Origin: Bacteroidales bacterium
Lineage (GTDB): Bacteria; Bacteroidota; Bacteroidia; Bacteroidales; TTA-H9
NCBI GenBank assembly: GCA_028689615.1
Contig: JAQVCV010000001.1
Span: forward strand, 62,001 to 126,000
Reading direction: 5' to 3'
DNA: 64,000 bases
The notes under the pieces were generated by a model. That model was not told the origin of the DNA. It saw only the letters and a list, made by a program, of their open reading frames with translations, and ran no database searches. Made by a program: the position numbers and the translations under genes. Of this stretch, positions 26,026-34,323 are shown piece by piece. Positions within the stretch are counted from its first letter, which is position 1; each line of letters opens with the position of its first letter.

Positions 26026-27399
26026 TCAAAGCTCTTTTACCTCACTCAATTTTGCAATCAATTCCAGGTCTTTCATTTTCTCCTGCTTCCCGCTCTCCAT
26101 CTCTTTGAGGGTAAGCAATCCGCTTTGCACCTCCTCTTCGCCAATGAGCACCACGTATGGGATTCGGTTGGCGTTGGCGTAGGTCATCTGTTTTTTGAGT
26201 TTGGTGGTATCGGGATACATCTCGGCACTGATGCCGGCTTTGCGGAGCTGCTGCAGGAGGGTGAAGGCCACCTGCTGGCCGGCCTCATCAAAATTGGTAA
26301 GCAGCACGGTGGTTTGGGTGCCTAAATTGGCAGGGAATAAATCTGATTGTTCGAGCACATCGTAGATACGATCGGCTCCAAAACTGATCCCAACACCCGA
26401 AACGCCGTCGAGGCCAAAAATACCGGTAAGGTTGTCGTAGCGTCCTCCTCCGCTGATCGAACCTATGGCCACTTCGGCGGCTTTCACCTCGATGATGGCA
26501 CCGGTGTAGTAATTCAGTCCTCTGGCCAGGGTGAGATCGAACTCAACAGGGGTATCGAGGCCGGCCTCTGCCACAAGGCGGAGAACAGTTTCGAGTTCGT
26601 CGAGGCCTTTCTGCCCCATTTCCGATTTAGCAAGCAACGACCGCAACCCGGTAATTTTTTCTTCATTGGAGCCTTGCAGGTCGAACACGGGGCTGAGGGC
26701 GGCGATATCGGCAGGCGACAATCCGCGTTCGGTCAGCTCTTTCTCCACGTTGTCGCGACCAATTTTATCGAGTTTGTCAATGGCCACGGTAATGTCTGTG
26801 AGTTTATCGGGATGGCCTATGTGAGCGGCAATGCCCGCCAGAATCTTCCGGTTGTTGAGCTTAACCACCACGCCAATACCCAGACGGCTGAAAACATCGC
26901 GGGTCATGAGCAGCAGCTCGGCCTCGTTGATGAGCGAGTCGGAACCAATCATATCGGCATCGCACTGGTAGAACTCGCGGTAACGTCCTTTCTGGGGACG
27001 GTCGGCACGCCAGACGGGTTGAATCTGGTAGCGCCGGAAGGGGAAGGTGATGTCGTTGCGGTACATCACCACGTAACGGGCAAAGGGTACTGTAAGGTCG
27101 TAGCGCAAACCCTTCTCGCTGATCCGGGTGGCCAGTTTCGGGGCTTCGGCTTCAGCGAGCGACGGCCTGTCGATGCCTTGTAGGAAATCGCCTGAGTTGA
27201 GCACTTTAAAGAGCAGCTTATCGCCCTCTTCGCCGTATTTGCCCATCAGGGTGGAGAGGTTTTCCATGGCCGGCGTCTCGATGGGCTGGAATCCATAAAG
27301 GCGAAACACCTGGCGGATGGTGTCGAATATATAATTGCGTCGGGCGGTAACCAACGGGTTAAAATCGCGGGTACCTTTGGGGATGGCTGGTTTTTGCAT
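26026..27399 (-). CDS. hisS: Histidine--tRNA ligase
   Basis: Class II aminoacyl-tRNA synthetase charging tRNA(His). The 457-residue length is typical. Motif 1 region is [11 protein letters not shown] through [13 protein letters not shown]. Motif 2 is [20 protein letters not shown], and [12 protein letters not shown] follows. The histidine-specific [15 protein letters not shown] and the motif 3 region GGGRYDNL...[11 protein letters not shown] are visible, then the anticodon-binding domain (about 360-457). It lies 52 bases after pyrH on the same strand. Confidence 0.98.
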   Translation of the reverse strand: MQKPAIPKGTRDFNPLVTARRNYIFDTIRQVFRLYGFQPIETPAMENLSTLMGKYGEEGDKLLFKVLNSGDFLQGIDRPSLAEAEAPKLATRISEKGLRYDLTVPFARYVVMYRNDITFPFRRYQIQPVWRADRPQKGRYREFYQCDADMIGSDSLINEAELLLMTRDVFSRLGIGVVVKLNNRKILAGIAAHIGHPDKLTDITVAIDKLDKIGRDNVEKELTERGLSPADIAALSPVFDLQGSNEEKITGLRSLLAKSEMGQKGLDELETVLRLVAEAGLDTPVEFDLTLARGLNYYTGAIIEVKAAEVAIGSISGGGRYDNLTGIFGLDGVSGVGISFGADRIYDVLEQSDLFPANLGTQTTVLLTNFDEAGQQVAFTLLQQLRKAGISAEMYPDTTKLKKQMTYANANRIPYVVLIGEEEVQSGLLTLKEMESGKQEKMKDLELIAKLSEVKEL

Positions 27400-27451
27400 C
27401 GAAAACTAAACTAAGATTAAAATAATGAACTGAAAAAGCTTATAACCCCCG

Positions 27452-28156
27452 CTATTCCACCACTGTTCCGTTCACTTCGCCTTTGATGAGGCGGGGGAGG
27501 TTGCCAGGGGTGTTCATATCGAACACCACGATGGGCAGGTTGTTCTCTTTGCAGAGGGCGAAGGCGGTGAGGTCCATAATTTTCAGGTTCCGGGTGTAGG
27601 CTTCGTCAAACGACAGGCGGTCGTAGCGGGTGGCGGTGGGATCTTTCTCGGGATCGGCTGTATAAACGCCATCCACGCGGGTACCTTTGAGCAGGGCATC
27701 GGCCATGATTTCAACGCCGCGCAAGGCCGAAGCGGTATCGGTGGTGAAGAAGGGGTTGCCCGTTCCTCCGCTGATGATCACAATCTTTCCCTCTTCGAGC
27801 CCGGCCAGAGCATCGCGGCGGCTCATGGGGGCTGCAATGGGCTTCACCTCCAGACCACCAAGCAACAGGGTTTGCATCCCCTGTTTCTCGAGTTCGGCTT
27901 GCAAAGCCATGCTGTTGATAAGGGTGGCCATCATTCCCATGTAATCGCCCTGCACCCGATCCATCCCTTTGGCTGCACCCTGCAATCCACGGAATATATT
28001 TCCGCCGCCTATCACAACAGCTATCTGAACGCCCATGGAGGCAGTGGTGGCTATATCTGAACAATACTGCGACAATCGTTGGGGATCAATACCATAATGT
28101 TGATCGCCCATCAGCGACTCGCCGCTAAGTTTTAAGAGAATACGGTTGAGTTTCAT
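27452..28156 (-). CDS. pyrH: UMP kinase
   Basis: Phosphorylates UMP to UDP; a hexameric amino-acid-kinase-fold enzyme. The 234-residue protein begins MKLNRILLKLSGESLMGDQH. Motifs are VVIGGGNIFRG, the GDYMGMMATLINSMALQ segment, IISGGTGNPFFTTDTASALR and KGTRVDGVYTADPEKD. The ATG at 28156 is chosen over an in-frame start at 28225, which would overlap the promoter element (28223-28230). Upstream lies the 22-bp dyad repeat array. Confidence 0.97.
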   Translation of the reverse strand: MKLNRILLKLSGESLMGDQHYGIDPQRLSQYCSDIATTASMGVQIAVVIGGGNIFRGLQGAAKGMDRVQGDYMGMMATLINSMALQAELEKQGMQTLLLGGLEVKPIAAPMSRRDALAGLEEGKIVIISGGTGNPFFTTDTASALRGVEIMADALLKGTRVDGVYTADPEKDPTATRYDRLSFDEAYTRNLKIMDLTAFALCKENNLPIVVFDMNTPGNLPRLIKGEVNGTVVE

Positions 28157-28222
28157 ATCAATTTGCTTTAGGAAGGGTAACAGCTTCATCGGCCTACGCC
28201 ACTTCTGTGATTTGAATGGGTG

Positions 28223-28230
28223 CAAAGGTA
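28223..28230 (-). promoter_or_regulatory. -7 promoter element (TACCTTTG) of pyrH
   Basis: Minus-strand TACCTTTG matches TAnnTTTG, 66 bases upstream of the pyrH ATG. The repeat array begins about 100 bases farther upstream. Confidence 0.55.
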
Positions 28231-28326
28231 ACTATTTTCGGGGGGCTTGCTGCCACTCCTCAACCTCGGTTGTTGCGTTGAAAAAGGAAACAAAGGCACC
28301 TCCCGGCGCAGAAGTGGCAAATAGCT

Positions 28327-28656
28327 ATTAATTAGCGCATTACAGAGCAAAACTGTGCTATGCCGAAAAAGCCGTACATCTTTTACCTAAAAGCCGTACA
28401 TCTTTTACCAAAAAGCTGTACATCTTTTGCCCCAAAGCCGTACATCTTTTGCCCCAAAGCCGTACATCTTTTCAGACAAAGCTCAGCATCATTTCACCAG
28501 GTGCTCTACATTTCCTCTCCAAATGATACGCATTGCTTTTGCGAACGCTCCGTTGCTTTTCTCAAATCGCACCGTAGCGTTTCCTCAATCGCTGCGGTGC
28601 GTTTATGCAATCGCTACGGTGCGATTATGTAATCGCTACTGTGCGATTTTGAGATG
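28327..28656. repeat. Array of 22-bp imperfect tandem repeats with conserved dyad centre
   Basis: Thirteen contiguous units start at 28371 and every 22 bases to 28635; two more degenerate units may precede them (28327, 28349). The first five share GCCGTACATCTTTT (one has T for C), followed by 8 variable bases. Later units drift to GCTACGGTGCGATT. Each unit has dyad symmetry centred 4.5 bases after its first base. Arms are AAAAG/CTTTT in early units and AATCGC/GCGATT in late ones, with intermediates between. The unit length is not a multiple of three, so short open frames here are not repetitive and probably not genes. It fills most of the 642-base gap between pyrH and the S46 peptidase. Protein-binding sites, RNA hairpins or a curved-DNA element are possible. 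Confidence 0.9.
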
Positions 28657-28740
28657 GGTGGGGGATGGGAGTGAAAGAGGGTTTTATCATTTTGTTAAAC
28701 AATATGTTATAAGCTTATTTCAGGAAACAGTGTTGCTCTA

Positions 28741-28776
28741 AAAAAAAGCGGGCGCTTCATTTCGGAAGCACCCGCT
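28741..28776 (-). terminator. Terminator after the S46 peptidase gene
   Basis: On the minus strand 28765-28776 pairs with 28747-28758 (12 bp with one G-U) and is followed by a T-run of seven or more. Confidence 0.9.
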
Positions 28777-28798
28777 TGGATGATCAAAGTACAACTGA

Positions 28799-30979
28799 TT
28801 ATCGCACTATATTCATTTCGCTGATCAGGCGCTGGGCTCCGGCATATTTGTCAATAATAAAGAGCACGTAGCGGATGTCAACATTGATGGTTCGTTGCAA
28901 TTCGGGTTCAAAGGCAATATCGCCGCTCATGGCTTCCCAGTTGCCGTCGAAAGCCAGGCCAATGAGTTCACCTTTTCCGTTGAGCACGGGGCTGCCCGAG
29001 TTGCCGCCGGTGATGTCGTGGGTGGTAAGGAAACAGGTTTTCAGCACGTCGCCTTCACCCCAGGGGCCAAAGTCTTTTTTAAGGAGCAGTTCCTTAAGTT
29101 TGGCCGGCACCACGAATTCCCAGTTGGTGGGGTCTTCTTTCTCGAGGATGCCGCGGTGGGTGGTGAAGTACTCGTAATGAATGGCATCGGCGGGGAAATA
29201 GTCTTGCACGGTACCGTAGGTCAGGCGCATGGTTTGGTTGGCATCGGGGTAGAAGATGCGCTCTTTATCCATCTGGCGCAGCCCGGCCACGAAGAGGCGG
29301 CGGGCGGTGTTGATCTTTTGGTTGGCGGCATTGATCTGGTCGGCGTATTTCGACTGTTGTTCCAAGAAGGCCATCACGCACACGTAGGCAGGGTCTTTGG
29401 CAATGGCTTTTGCCGAAGGTTTGCGCAGGAATTCGATCACCTTCTCCTGGCTGGCAAACATCGATTTGTTGAAGATGTCGGCAGCCATGCGGGAATAATC
29501 GCCCTTGTATTTTTTCACGGCCCTGGTGAGCCATTCGGGATGTTGCTGCTGTGGCACGTTGTTGTAGTAGGCTTGAAGCATCACAGCCATCAGTTTCTGG
29601 TCGGTGGGGCGGTTGTAATTTTTAAAATGGTCTTCGGCAGTGGCTTTAAGCTCGGTTAAAAGTTCGTTTTTGGGATCGGCCATGTAGAGTTCGGGCTTCA
29701 CTTTACCGCTGAGGTTGTCGAGGAGTTTTTGGGCTTTGGCAGCAAAACCCAGGATTTCGGTACCACGGATGGCTTCACGGGTATAGATGCCAATCACGTT
29801 CACTTTCTCGAGTTCGTCGTAGCCTTGCTGGAACATTTCGCGCACCTGGCCATACTGGGCAAAGAGTTCGGGGTTGGATTTTGTCCAGATGGCGAAGCGG
29901 TTTTCTATCTCTGTTTTTTTATCGGCCACTTTAAGACGCTTCAGTCCTTTGGTCTGTCCGATGAAGTATTTCCAATAGTTGGCCACGCCGGCATATTTGG
30001 AGGCGTATTTGATCCGCACCTCGTCGCTGGCGGCCATGTCCTGGCTCCACACGTCGAGTTTCTGCCTGCGGATGTCAACTACAGTGGGGTTCGACTGGTT
30101 GATGGCCAGTTTCACACCCCACGAGGTGAGGTAACGGTCGGTCGATCCGGGGAAACCCATAATCATGGCGAAGTCGTCTTTTTTCACGCCACCGGCGTTG
30201 AAGGTAAGGAAGCGTTTGGGGCGCATGGGCACGTTGTCGGGGTGGTAGGCAGCGGGTTTGCCGTCTTTATCCACATAAACCCTGAACATGCTGAAGTCGC
30301 CGGTGTGGCGGGGCCACATCCAGTTGTCGGTATCGGCTCCAAATTTCCCGATTGACGAAGGGGGAGCACCCACCAGGCGCACATCGCGGTAGGTTTGGTA
30401 CACGAAAAGAATGAACTCGTTGCCACTGTAGAACTCTTTCACCACGGCATTGAAGGTGGTTTTTTCGATGGCACGGTTCACAATTCGTTTCTTGTTATCT
30501 TCAAGGGTCTGGCGTCTGATTTCATCGGTCATATCGGGTTTGATCCCTTGAAGCACCTCCTCGGTCACCACCTGAATGTGGTCGAGGAACTGCACGGTGA
30601 GTTTATCGATTGGGATCTCTTCTTTGAAGCTGGTAGCCCAGAAACCGTCGGTAAGGAAATCGGCTCCCACCTTGCTCACTTGTTGGATGGAGCCGTAGCC
30701 GCAATGGTGGTTGGTGAGAATAAGCCCCTGGTCGGAAACAATCTCGCCGGTGCAACCCCGTCCGAAAAGGATGATGGCATCTTTGAGCGAGGAGTTGTTC
30801 ATGCTGAACACCTCTTCCTGGGTCAGTTGCAGCCCTTTGGCTTGCATATCGGTATAGGTCAACCTGTTGAGGAGGTAGGGGAGCCACATCCCTTCGTCGG
30901 CGCGCATGGTCAGCGAACCGGTGGCCAGAATAGCAGCCAGAGCAAGTCTGGTAAGCGAAGAATTAAAAAAACGTCTCAT
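28799..30979 (-). CDS. S46 family dipeptidyl peptidase (DPP7-like)
   Basis: Periplasmic serine dipeptidyl-peptidase releasing dipeptides from peptide N-termini. The 726-residue protein has a signal peptide (1-27, ending TMRA). The catalytic His lies in TNHHCGYGSIQ (residues 91-92) and Ser661 in GGNSGSPVLNGKGELIGLAF. The residue 18 positions after the Ser is Gly679 in FDGN. To my recollection, DPP11 enzymes have Arg there and DPP7 enzymes Gly, so a hydrophobic rather than acidic P1 preference is inferred. It fits a peptide-using lifestyle together with the two C25 peptidases downstream. Its own terminator follows. Confidence 0.93.
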   Translation of the reverse strand: MRRFFNSSLTRLALAAILATGSLTMRADEGMWLPYLLNRLTYTDMQAKGLQLTQEEVFSMNNSSLKDAIILFGRGCTGEIVSDQGLILTNHHCGYGSIQQVSKVGADFLTDGFWATSFKEEIPIDKLTVQFLDHIQVVTEEVLQGIKPDMTDEIRRQTLEDNKKRIVNRAIEKTTFNAVVKEFYSGNEFILFVYQTYRDVRLVGAPPSSIGKFGADTDNWMWPRHTGDFSMFRVYVDKDGKPAAYHPDNVPMRPKRFLTFNAGGVKKDDFAMIMGFPGSTDRYLTSWGVKLAINQSNPTVVDIRRQKLDVWSQDMAASDEVRIKYASKYAGVANYWKYFIGQTKGLKRLKVADKKTEIENRFAIWTKSNPELFAQYGQVREMFQQGYDELEKVNVIGIYTREAIRGTEILGFAAKAQKLLDNLSGKVKPELYMADPKNELLTELKATAEDHFKNYNRPTDQKLMAVMLQAYYNNVPQQQHPEWLTRAVKKYKGDYSRMAADIFNKSMFASQEKVIEFLRKPSAKAIAKDPAYVCVMAFLEQQSKYADQINAANQKINTARRLFVAGLRQMDKERIFYPDANQTMRLTYGTVQDYFPADAIHYEYFTTHRGILEKEDPTNWEFVVPAKLKELLLKKDFGPWGEGDVLKTCFLTTHDITGGNSGSPVLNGKGELIGLAFDGNWEAMSGDIAFEPELQRTINVDIRYVLFIIDKYAGAQRLISEMNIVR

Positions 30980-31027
30980 AAATTTTATGTGTGATTTGAA
31001 TTAAACACGGGGTTAAGATCGGCGGAG

Positions 31028-32119
31028 CTATACAAACTGATCGCCTTTTGATTCCTTCACGGCGGCCACCACGTCGCGCAGTTGTTGTTCGTCTTCTTTG
31101 CGACAGATAAGCAGGGTGTTGTTGTCGTCAACCACGATGTAATTGTCGAGGCCCTGTATAACAACCAATTTATCGTGTGGCATGTTCACCACGCAGTTGC
31201 TCGAGTTCCAGGTCATCACGTTTTTGCCCACGATGGCGTTGCCCATATCGTCTTTGGGGCGAATGGCGTAGAGCGATCCCCAGGTTCCGAGGTCGCTCCA
31301 TCCGAAATCAGACATCAGCACGTGCACGTTGGCAGCTTTCTCCATCACGCCGTAATCGATCGAGATGTTTTTGCACACGGCGTAGGCCTTAGCGATGAAT
31401 TCGGCTTCGGCGGGGGTATCGTACACGCCGGCACCTTTATAGAAGAGGTTGTTCACTTCTGGAAGGTGTTTGTCGAAGGCGGCATTGATGGTTTTCAGCG
31501 ACCAGATGAAGATGCCGGCATTCCACAAAAAGTCGCCCGAGGTCAGGAAGGTGCGGGCCAGTTCGAGGTTGGGTTTCTCGGTAAAGGTTTTCACTTTGTG
31601 GATGCGAGGATCGGAGGGGCAAACGCTTCCCTCGTTGAATTGGATGTAACCATAGCCTGTGTCGGGGCGACTGGGGGTGATGCCCAGGGTTAGGAGCCAA
31701 TCGTTGTTGCGGGCAGCCTGCAAAGCCGACTGGATGACGTTGGTGAACACGTCTTCGCGCAGAATAACATGATCCGACGGGGCCACTACGATGCAGGCAT
31801 CGGGATTGCGCGAAGCAATTTTGTGGTTGGCGTAGGCAATACAGGGAGCTGTGTTGCGCCTTGAGGGTTCGCACAAAACCTGGTGAGCTGCCATGTCGGG
31901 CAATTGTTCCATCACCTGGTCGCGGTAACGCTCGTTGGTTACCACGTAGATGTTCTCGGGGGGGCAAACAGCCAGAAACCTGCGGTAGGTTTGCTGGATG
32001 AGGGTTTCGCCGGTTCCCAGTATGTCGATGAACTGTTTGGGGCGATCGGTACGACTCATGGGCCAGAATCTGGCACCAATTCCACCTGCCATGATGACAC
32101 AGTAATTGTTGTGGTTCAT
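31028..32119 (-). CDS. manC: Mannose-1-phosphate guanylyltransferase
   Basis: Makes GDP-mannose from mannose-1-phosphate and GTP for surface polysaccharides. The 363-residue protein has the pyrophosphorylase signature VIMAGGIGARFWPMSRTDRP followed by KQF. NTAPCIAYA, VVAPSDHVI and FTEKPNLELA follow, as does the metal-binding region MSDFGWSDLGTWGSLY. It lacks the C-terminal isomerase domain of bifunctional ManC (~480 residues), so it is the monofunctional form. The ATG at 32119 is preferred over an in-frame codon at 32191 because a TATCTTTG element lies at 32144-32151. Confidence 0.95.
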   Translation of the reverse strand: MNHNNYCVIMAGGIGARFWPMSRTDRPKQFIDILGTGETLIQQTYRRFLAVCPPENIYVVTNERYRDQVMEQLPDMAAHQVLCEPSRRNTAPCIAYANHKIASRNPDACIVVAPSDHVILREDVFTNVIQSALQAARNNDWLLTLGITPSRPDTGYGYIQFNEGSVCPSDPRIHKVKTFTEKPNLELARTFLTSGDFLWNAGIFIWSLKTINAAFDKHLPEVNNLFYKGAGVYDTPAEAEFIAKAYAVCKNISIDYGVMEKAANVHVLMSDFGWSDLGTWGSLYAIRPKDDMGNAIVGKNVMTWNSSNCVVNMPHDKLVVIQGLDNYIVVDDNNTLLICRKEDEQQLRDVVAAVKESKGDQFV

Positions 32120-32143
32120 GCTGATTGTATTTTTATAGGTAAG

Positions 32144-32151
32144 CAAAGATA
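32144..32151 (-). promoter_or_regulatory. -7 promoter element (TATCTTTG) of manC
   Basis: Minus-strand TATCTTTG matches TAnnTTTG, 24 bases upstream of the manC ATG, between ispD and manC. Confidence 0.5.
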
Positions 32152-32202
32152 AGTTTTTTCGTACAAGTTTAGCGGGTCTGGTGGTTATCAACGGCAGCAG
32201 AT

Positions 32203-32910
32203 TCAGCCTGGCTGATCAGAAGGCGAAAACGCACCTGGGTCAATCTCAGCGGCAAGAACAGCTTGAGCAAAAAGCAAATCGGCGCGGGTCGTGATTTTGA
32301 TATTGACCGGATCGCCCGACACAGTGGCGACGCCATATCCCATGGCCTCAACCACCGAGGCATCGTCGGTAAATACCGATGAATAAGGTTGCTGATAAGC
32401 CTTCAGAAGAATAGAAGCCTTAAAAACCTGCGGGGTTTGCACGGTAACAAAACGAGAGCGGTCAACAGCCACCGATGCATTGCCATCGAGCCTGCGCAGC
32501 GACTCGTTTACCGGTACTACAGGCACCACGGCTCCGTGCAACAAAGCGGCCTGGCACAAACGTCCAATCAGATCTGGCGACACCAGGGGGCGCACACCAT
32601 CGTGCACCGCCACCAAAGTCGCGTCATTCAATCCGGCGAGGGCATTCATTACTGAGAAGAAGCGTTCGTGCCCCCCTTCAACCAACTGATGCTCCACTGA
32701 AAAGCCAAACCGCCTGCACATCGATTGCCACAAGTCGAAATAATCCACGGGCAGCACCACCTTGATGCCAGTTACCTCGCTGCACCGGGCGAAAGCCTCG
32801 ATGGAGTGCATTAACACAGGCCTTCCATTTAGAAGGGCAAACTGTTTGGGCAGGGCAGTGCCAAACCGCTTGCCCGAACCACCTGCAACTATAATCGCCA
32901 TGCATTTCAT
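32203..32910 (-). CDS. ispD: 2-C-methyl-D-erythritol 4-phosphate cytidylyltransferase
   Basis: Third step of the MEP isoprenoid pathway, joining CMP to methylerythritol phosphate. The 235-residue protein starts MKCMAIIVAGGSGKRFGTAL and continues with PKQF, the CTP-binding loop. VAVHDGVRPLVSPDLIGRL and TVQTPQVFKAS, then FTDDASVVEAMGYGV, are family motifs. An ATG three codons downstream (32901) is also possible. The queA terminator hairpin ends only about 13 bases before the start codon, so ispD may depend on read-through from queA. Confidence 0.95.
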   Translation of the reverse strand: MKCMAIIVAGGSGKRFGTALPKQFALLNGRPVLMHSIEAFARCSEVTGIKVVLPVDYFDLWQSMCRRFGFSVEHQLVEGGHERFFSVMNALAGLNDATLVAVHDGVRPLVSPDLIGRLCQAALLHGAVVPVVPVNESLRRLDGNASVAVDRSRFVTVQTPQVFKASILLKAYQQPYSSVFTDDASVVEAMGYGVATVSGDPVNIKITTRADLLFAQAVLAAEIDPGAFSPSDQPG

Positions 32911-32922
32911 GCCGCAAAGCAA

Positions 32923-32956
32923 CAAAAAAAAGAGCCGCCGGTCAATCGGCAGCTCT
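32923..32956 (-). terminator. Terminator/attenuator between queA and ispD
   Basis: On the minus strand AGAGCTGCCG (32947-32956) pairs with CGGCGGCTCT (32931-32940) and is followed by eight T reaching to 32923, close to the ispD start. Confidence 0.85.
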
Positions 32957-32979
32957 GTTTTTTATGGCATTTATCCTGA

Positions 32980-34029
32980 TCAAATGATCAACATGGCATC
33001 GCCATAGGTGAAAAATTTATATTTCTCCTCAACAGCCACTTTGTAGGCTTTCATCAACAAGTCGTAACCCGAGAAAGCCGAAACGAGCATCATCATCGAC
33101 GATTGCGGCAGGTGGAAATTGGTAACCAGGGCATCAGCCACCGTGAAATCGTAAGGCGGGAAAATAAACTTGTTGGTCCATCCGCTGTAAGTTTTGATAT
33201 GGCCATCGATGGTTACGGCGGTTTCGAGGGCTTTCATGGTGGTGGTTCCCACGGCAATCACTTTACTGCGGCGGTCTTTGGCTGCGTTTACAATTTCGAC
33301 AGCCTTTTCAATCACATACATCTCTTCCGAGTCCATCTTGTGTTTGGTAAGATCTTCCACCTCAATGGCACGGAAATTTCCCAAGCCGGCATGCAGCGTC
33401 ACCTCAGCAAATTGCAAACCTTTAATTTCCAATCTTTTTAACAATTCCCGGCTAAAATGCAAGCCAGCCGTAGGGGCGGCAACAGCACCTTCGTTTTTGG
33501 CATAAATGGTTTGATAACGGAACTCATCTTCGGGCTCCACGGCACGTTTGTGGATTTTGGGAAGCGGGGTTTCGCCCAGTCGCTGGATGGTTTTTTTAAA
33601 CTCTTCGTAAGGCCCGTCGAAAAGGAAGCGCAAAGTGCGGCCTCTGGAAGTAGTATTGTCGATTACCTCAGCCACCAGCGAGTCGTCGTCGCCAAAGTAC
33701 AACTTATTGCCAATGCGGATTTTTCGTGCCGGATCAACAAGCACATCCCACAACCTCGACTCGCGGTTAAGCTCGCGCAAGAGAAATACCTCGATCTTGG
33801 CGCCGGTTTTTTCCTTTTCACCATACAAACGAGCCGGAAAAACCTTAGTATCGTTTAACACAAACACATCACCATCACCAAAATAATCGATGATGTCGCG
33901 AAATTGTTTGTGTTCGATGGTTTGGGTTTTGCGATTGACAACCATCAGCCTGGTTTCATCTCTGTTTACAGGCGGATAGTTAGCAATCAGCTCACTGGGA
34001 AGATTAAACTTGAACTGTGATAGCTTCAT
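32980..34029 (-). CDS. queA: S-adenosylmethionine:tRNA ribosyltransferase-isomerase
   Basis: Transfers the ribosyl moiety of SAM to 7-aminomethyl-7-deazaguanine in tRNA during queuosine synthesis. The 349-residue length fits. It begins [20 protein letters not shown] with [42 protein letters not shown] and [13 protein letters not shown] are QueA signatures. [15 protein letters not shown] and [20 protein letters not shown] follow. The gene has a well-spaced promoter upstream and a terminator downstream. Confidence 0.98.
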   Translation of the reverse strand: MKLSQFKFNLPSELIANYPPVNRDETRLMVVNRKTQTIEHKQFRDIIDYFGDGDVFVLNDTKVFPARLYGEKEKTGAKIEVFLLRELNRESRLWDVLVDPARKIRIGNKLYFGDDDSLVAEVIDNTTSRGRTLRFLFDGPYEEFKKTIQRLGETPLPKIHKRAVEPEDEFRYQTIYAKNEGAVAAPTAGLHFSRELLKRLEIKGLQFAEVTLHAGLGNFRAIEVEDLTKHKMDSEEMYVIEKAVEIVNAAKDRRSKVIAVGTTTMKALETAVTIDGHIKTYSGWTNKFIFPPYDFTVADALVTNFHLPQSSMMMLVSAFSGYDLLMKAYKVAVEEKYKFFTYGDAMLII

Positions 34030-34066
34030 ATATTAATATATTGAAAATTTTCCTCAAAAACGGATG

Positions 34067-34097
34067 CAAAGATACTTCAATCAAAAGGCGTTGTCAA
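34067..34097 (-). promoter_or_regulatory. Promoter of queA
   Basis: Minus-strand TTG (34095-34097), a 20-base spacer and TATCTTTG (34067-34074) make a near-ideal Bacteroidota -33/-7 promoter, 37 bases before the ATG. Confidence 0.7.
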
Positions 34098-34241
34098 GTG
34101 AAAGCTGTTTCTTTTACAGAACGATACACAAGCTTTTCAGAAATTCAGACAGCAATCAGAACCCAGCTCAGATTTGGGAATCAGGATTATAAAACGTGAC
34201 CCATTGAGTCAGGTACATCTTCAAACGATTGAAATTTCTTT

Positions 34242-34272
34242 TTTGCTGTGAACCAATCTGTTTATATATTTG
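34242..34272 (+). promoter_or_regulatory. Promoter of the C25 peptidase genes
   Basis: TTTG (34242-34245), a 19-base spacer and TATATTTG (34265-34272) form a canonical promoter, 51 bases before the ATG at 34324. The 294-base gap back to queA holds the two divergent promoters and nothing else clear. Confidence 0.75.
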
Positions 34273-34323
34273 CAGATTCTTGTTCTGTATTATCAAAATA
34301 TTGTCTCCAAACGTTAATTGAAA

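Noticed and set aside
28371..28656. CRISPR array
   Set aside because: Units abut without unique spacers of CRISPR length, they diverge progressively, and no cas gene is nearby.
28360..28741. Small open frames of 90 and 104 codons across the 22-bp repeats
   Set aside because: The repeat unit is not a multiple of three, so translations are not repeat proteins, and no promoter or family match is seen.
28895..30355. Long plus-strand open frames (254 and 208 codons) opposite the S46 peptidase
   Set aside because: Antisense shadows of a well-supported gene; low-complexity His/Val/Gly-rich translations.
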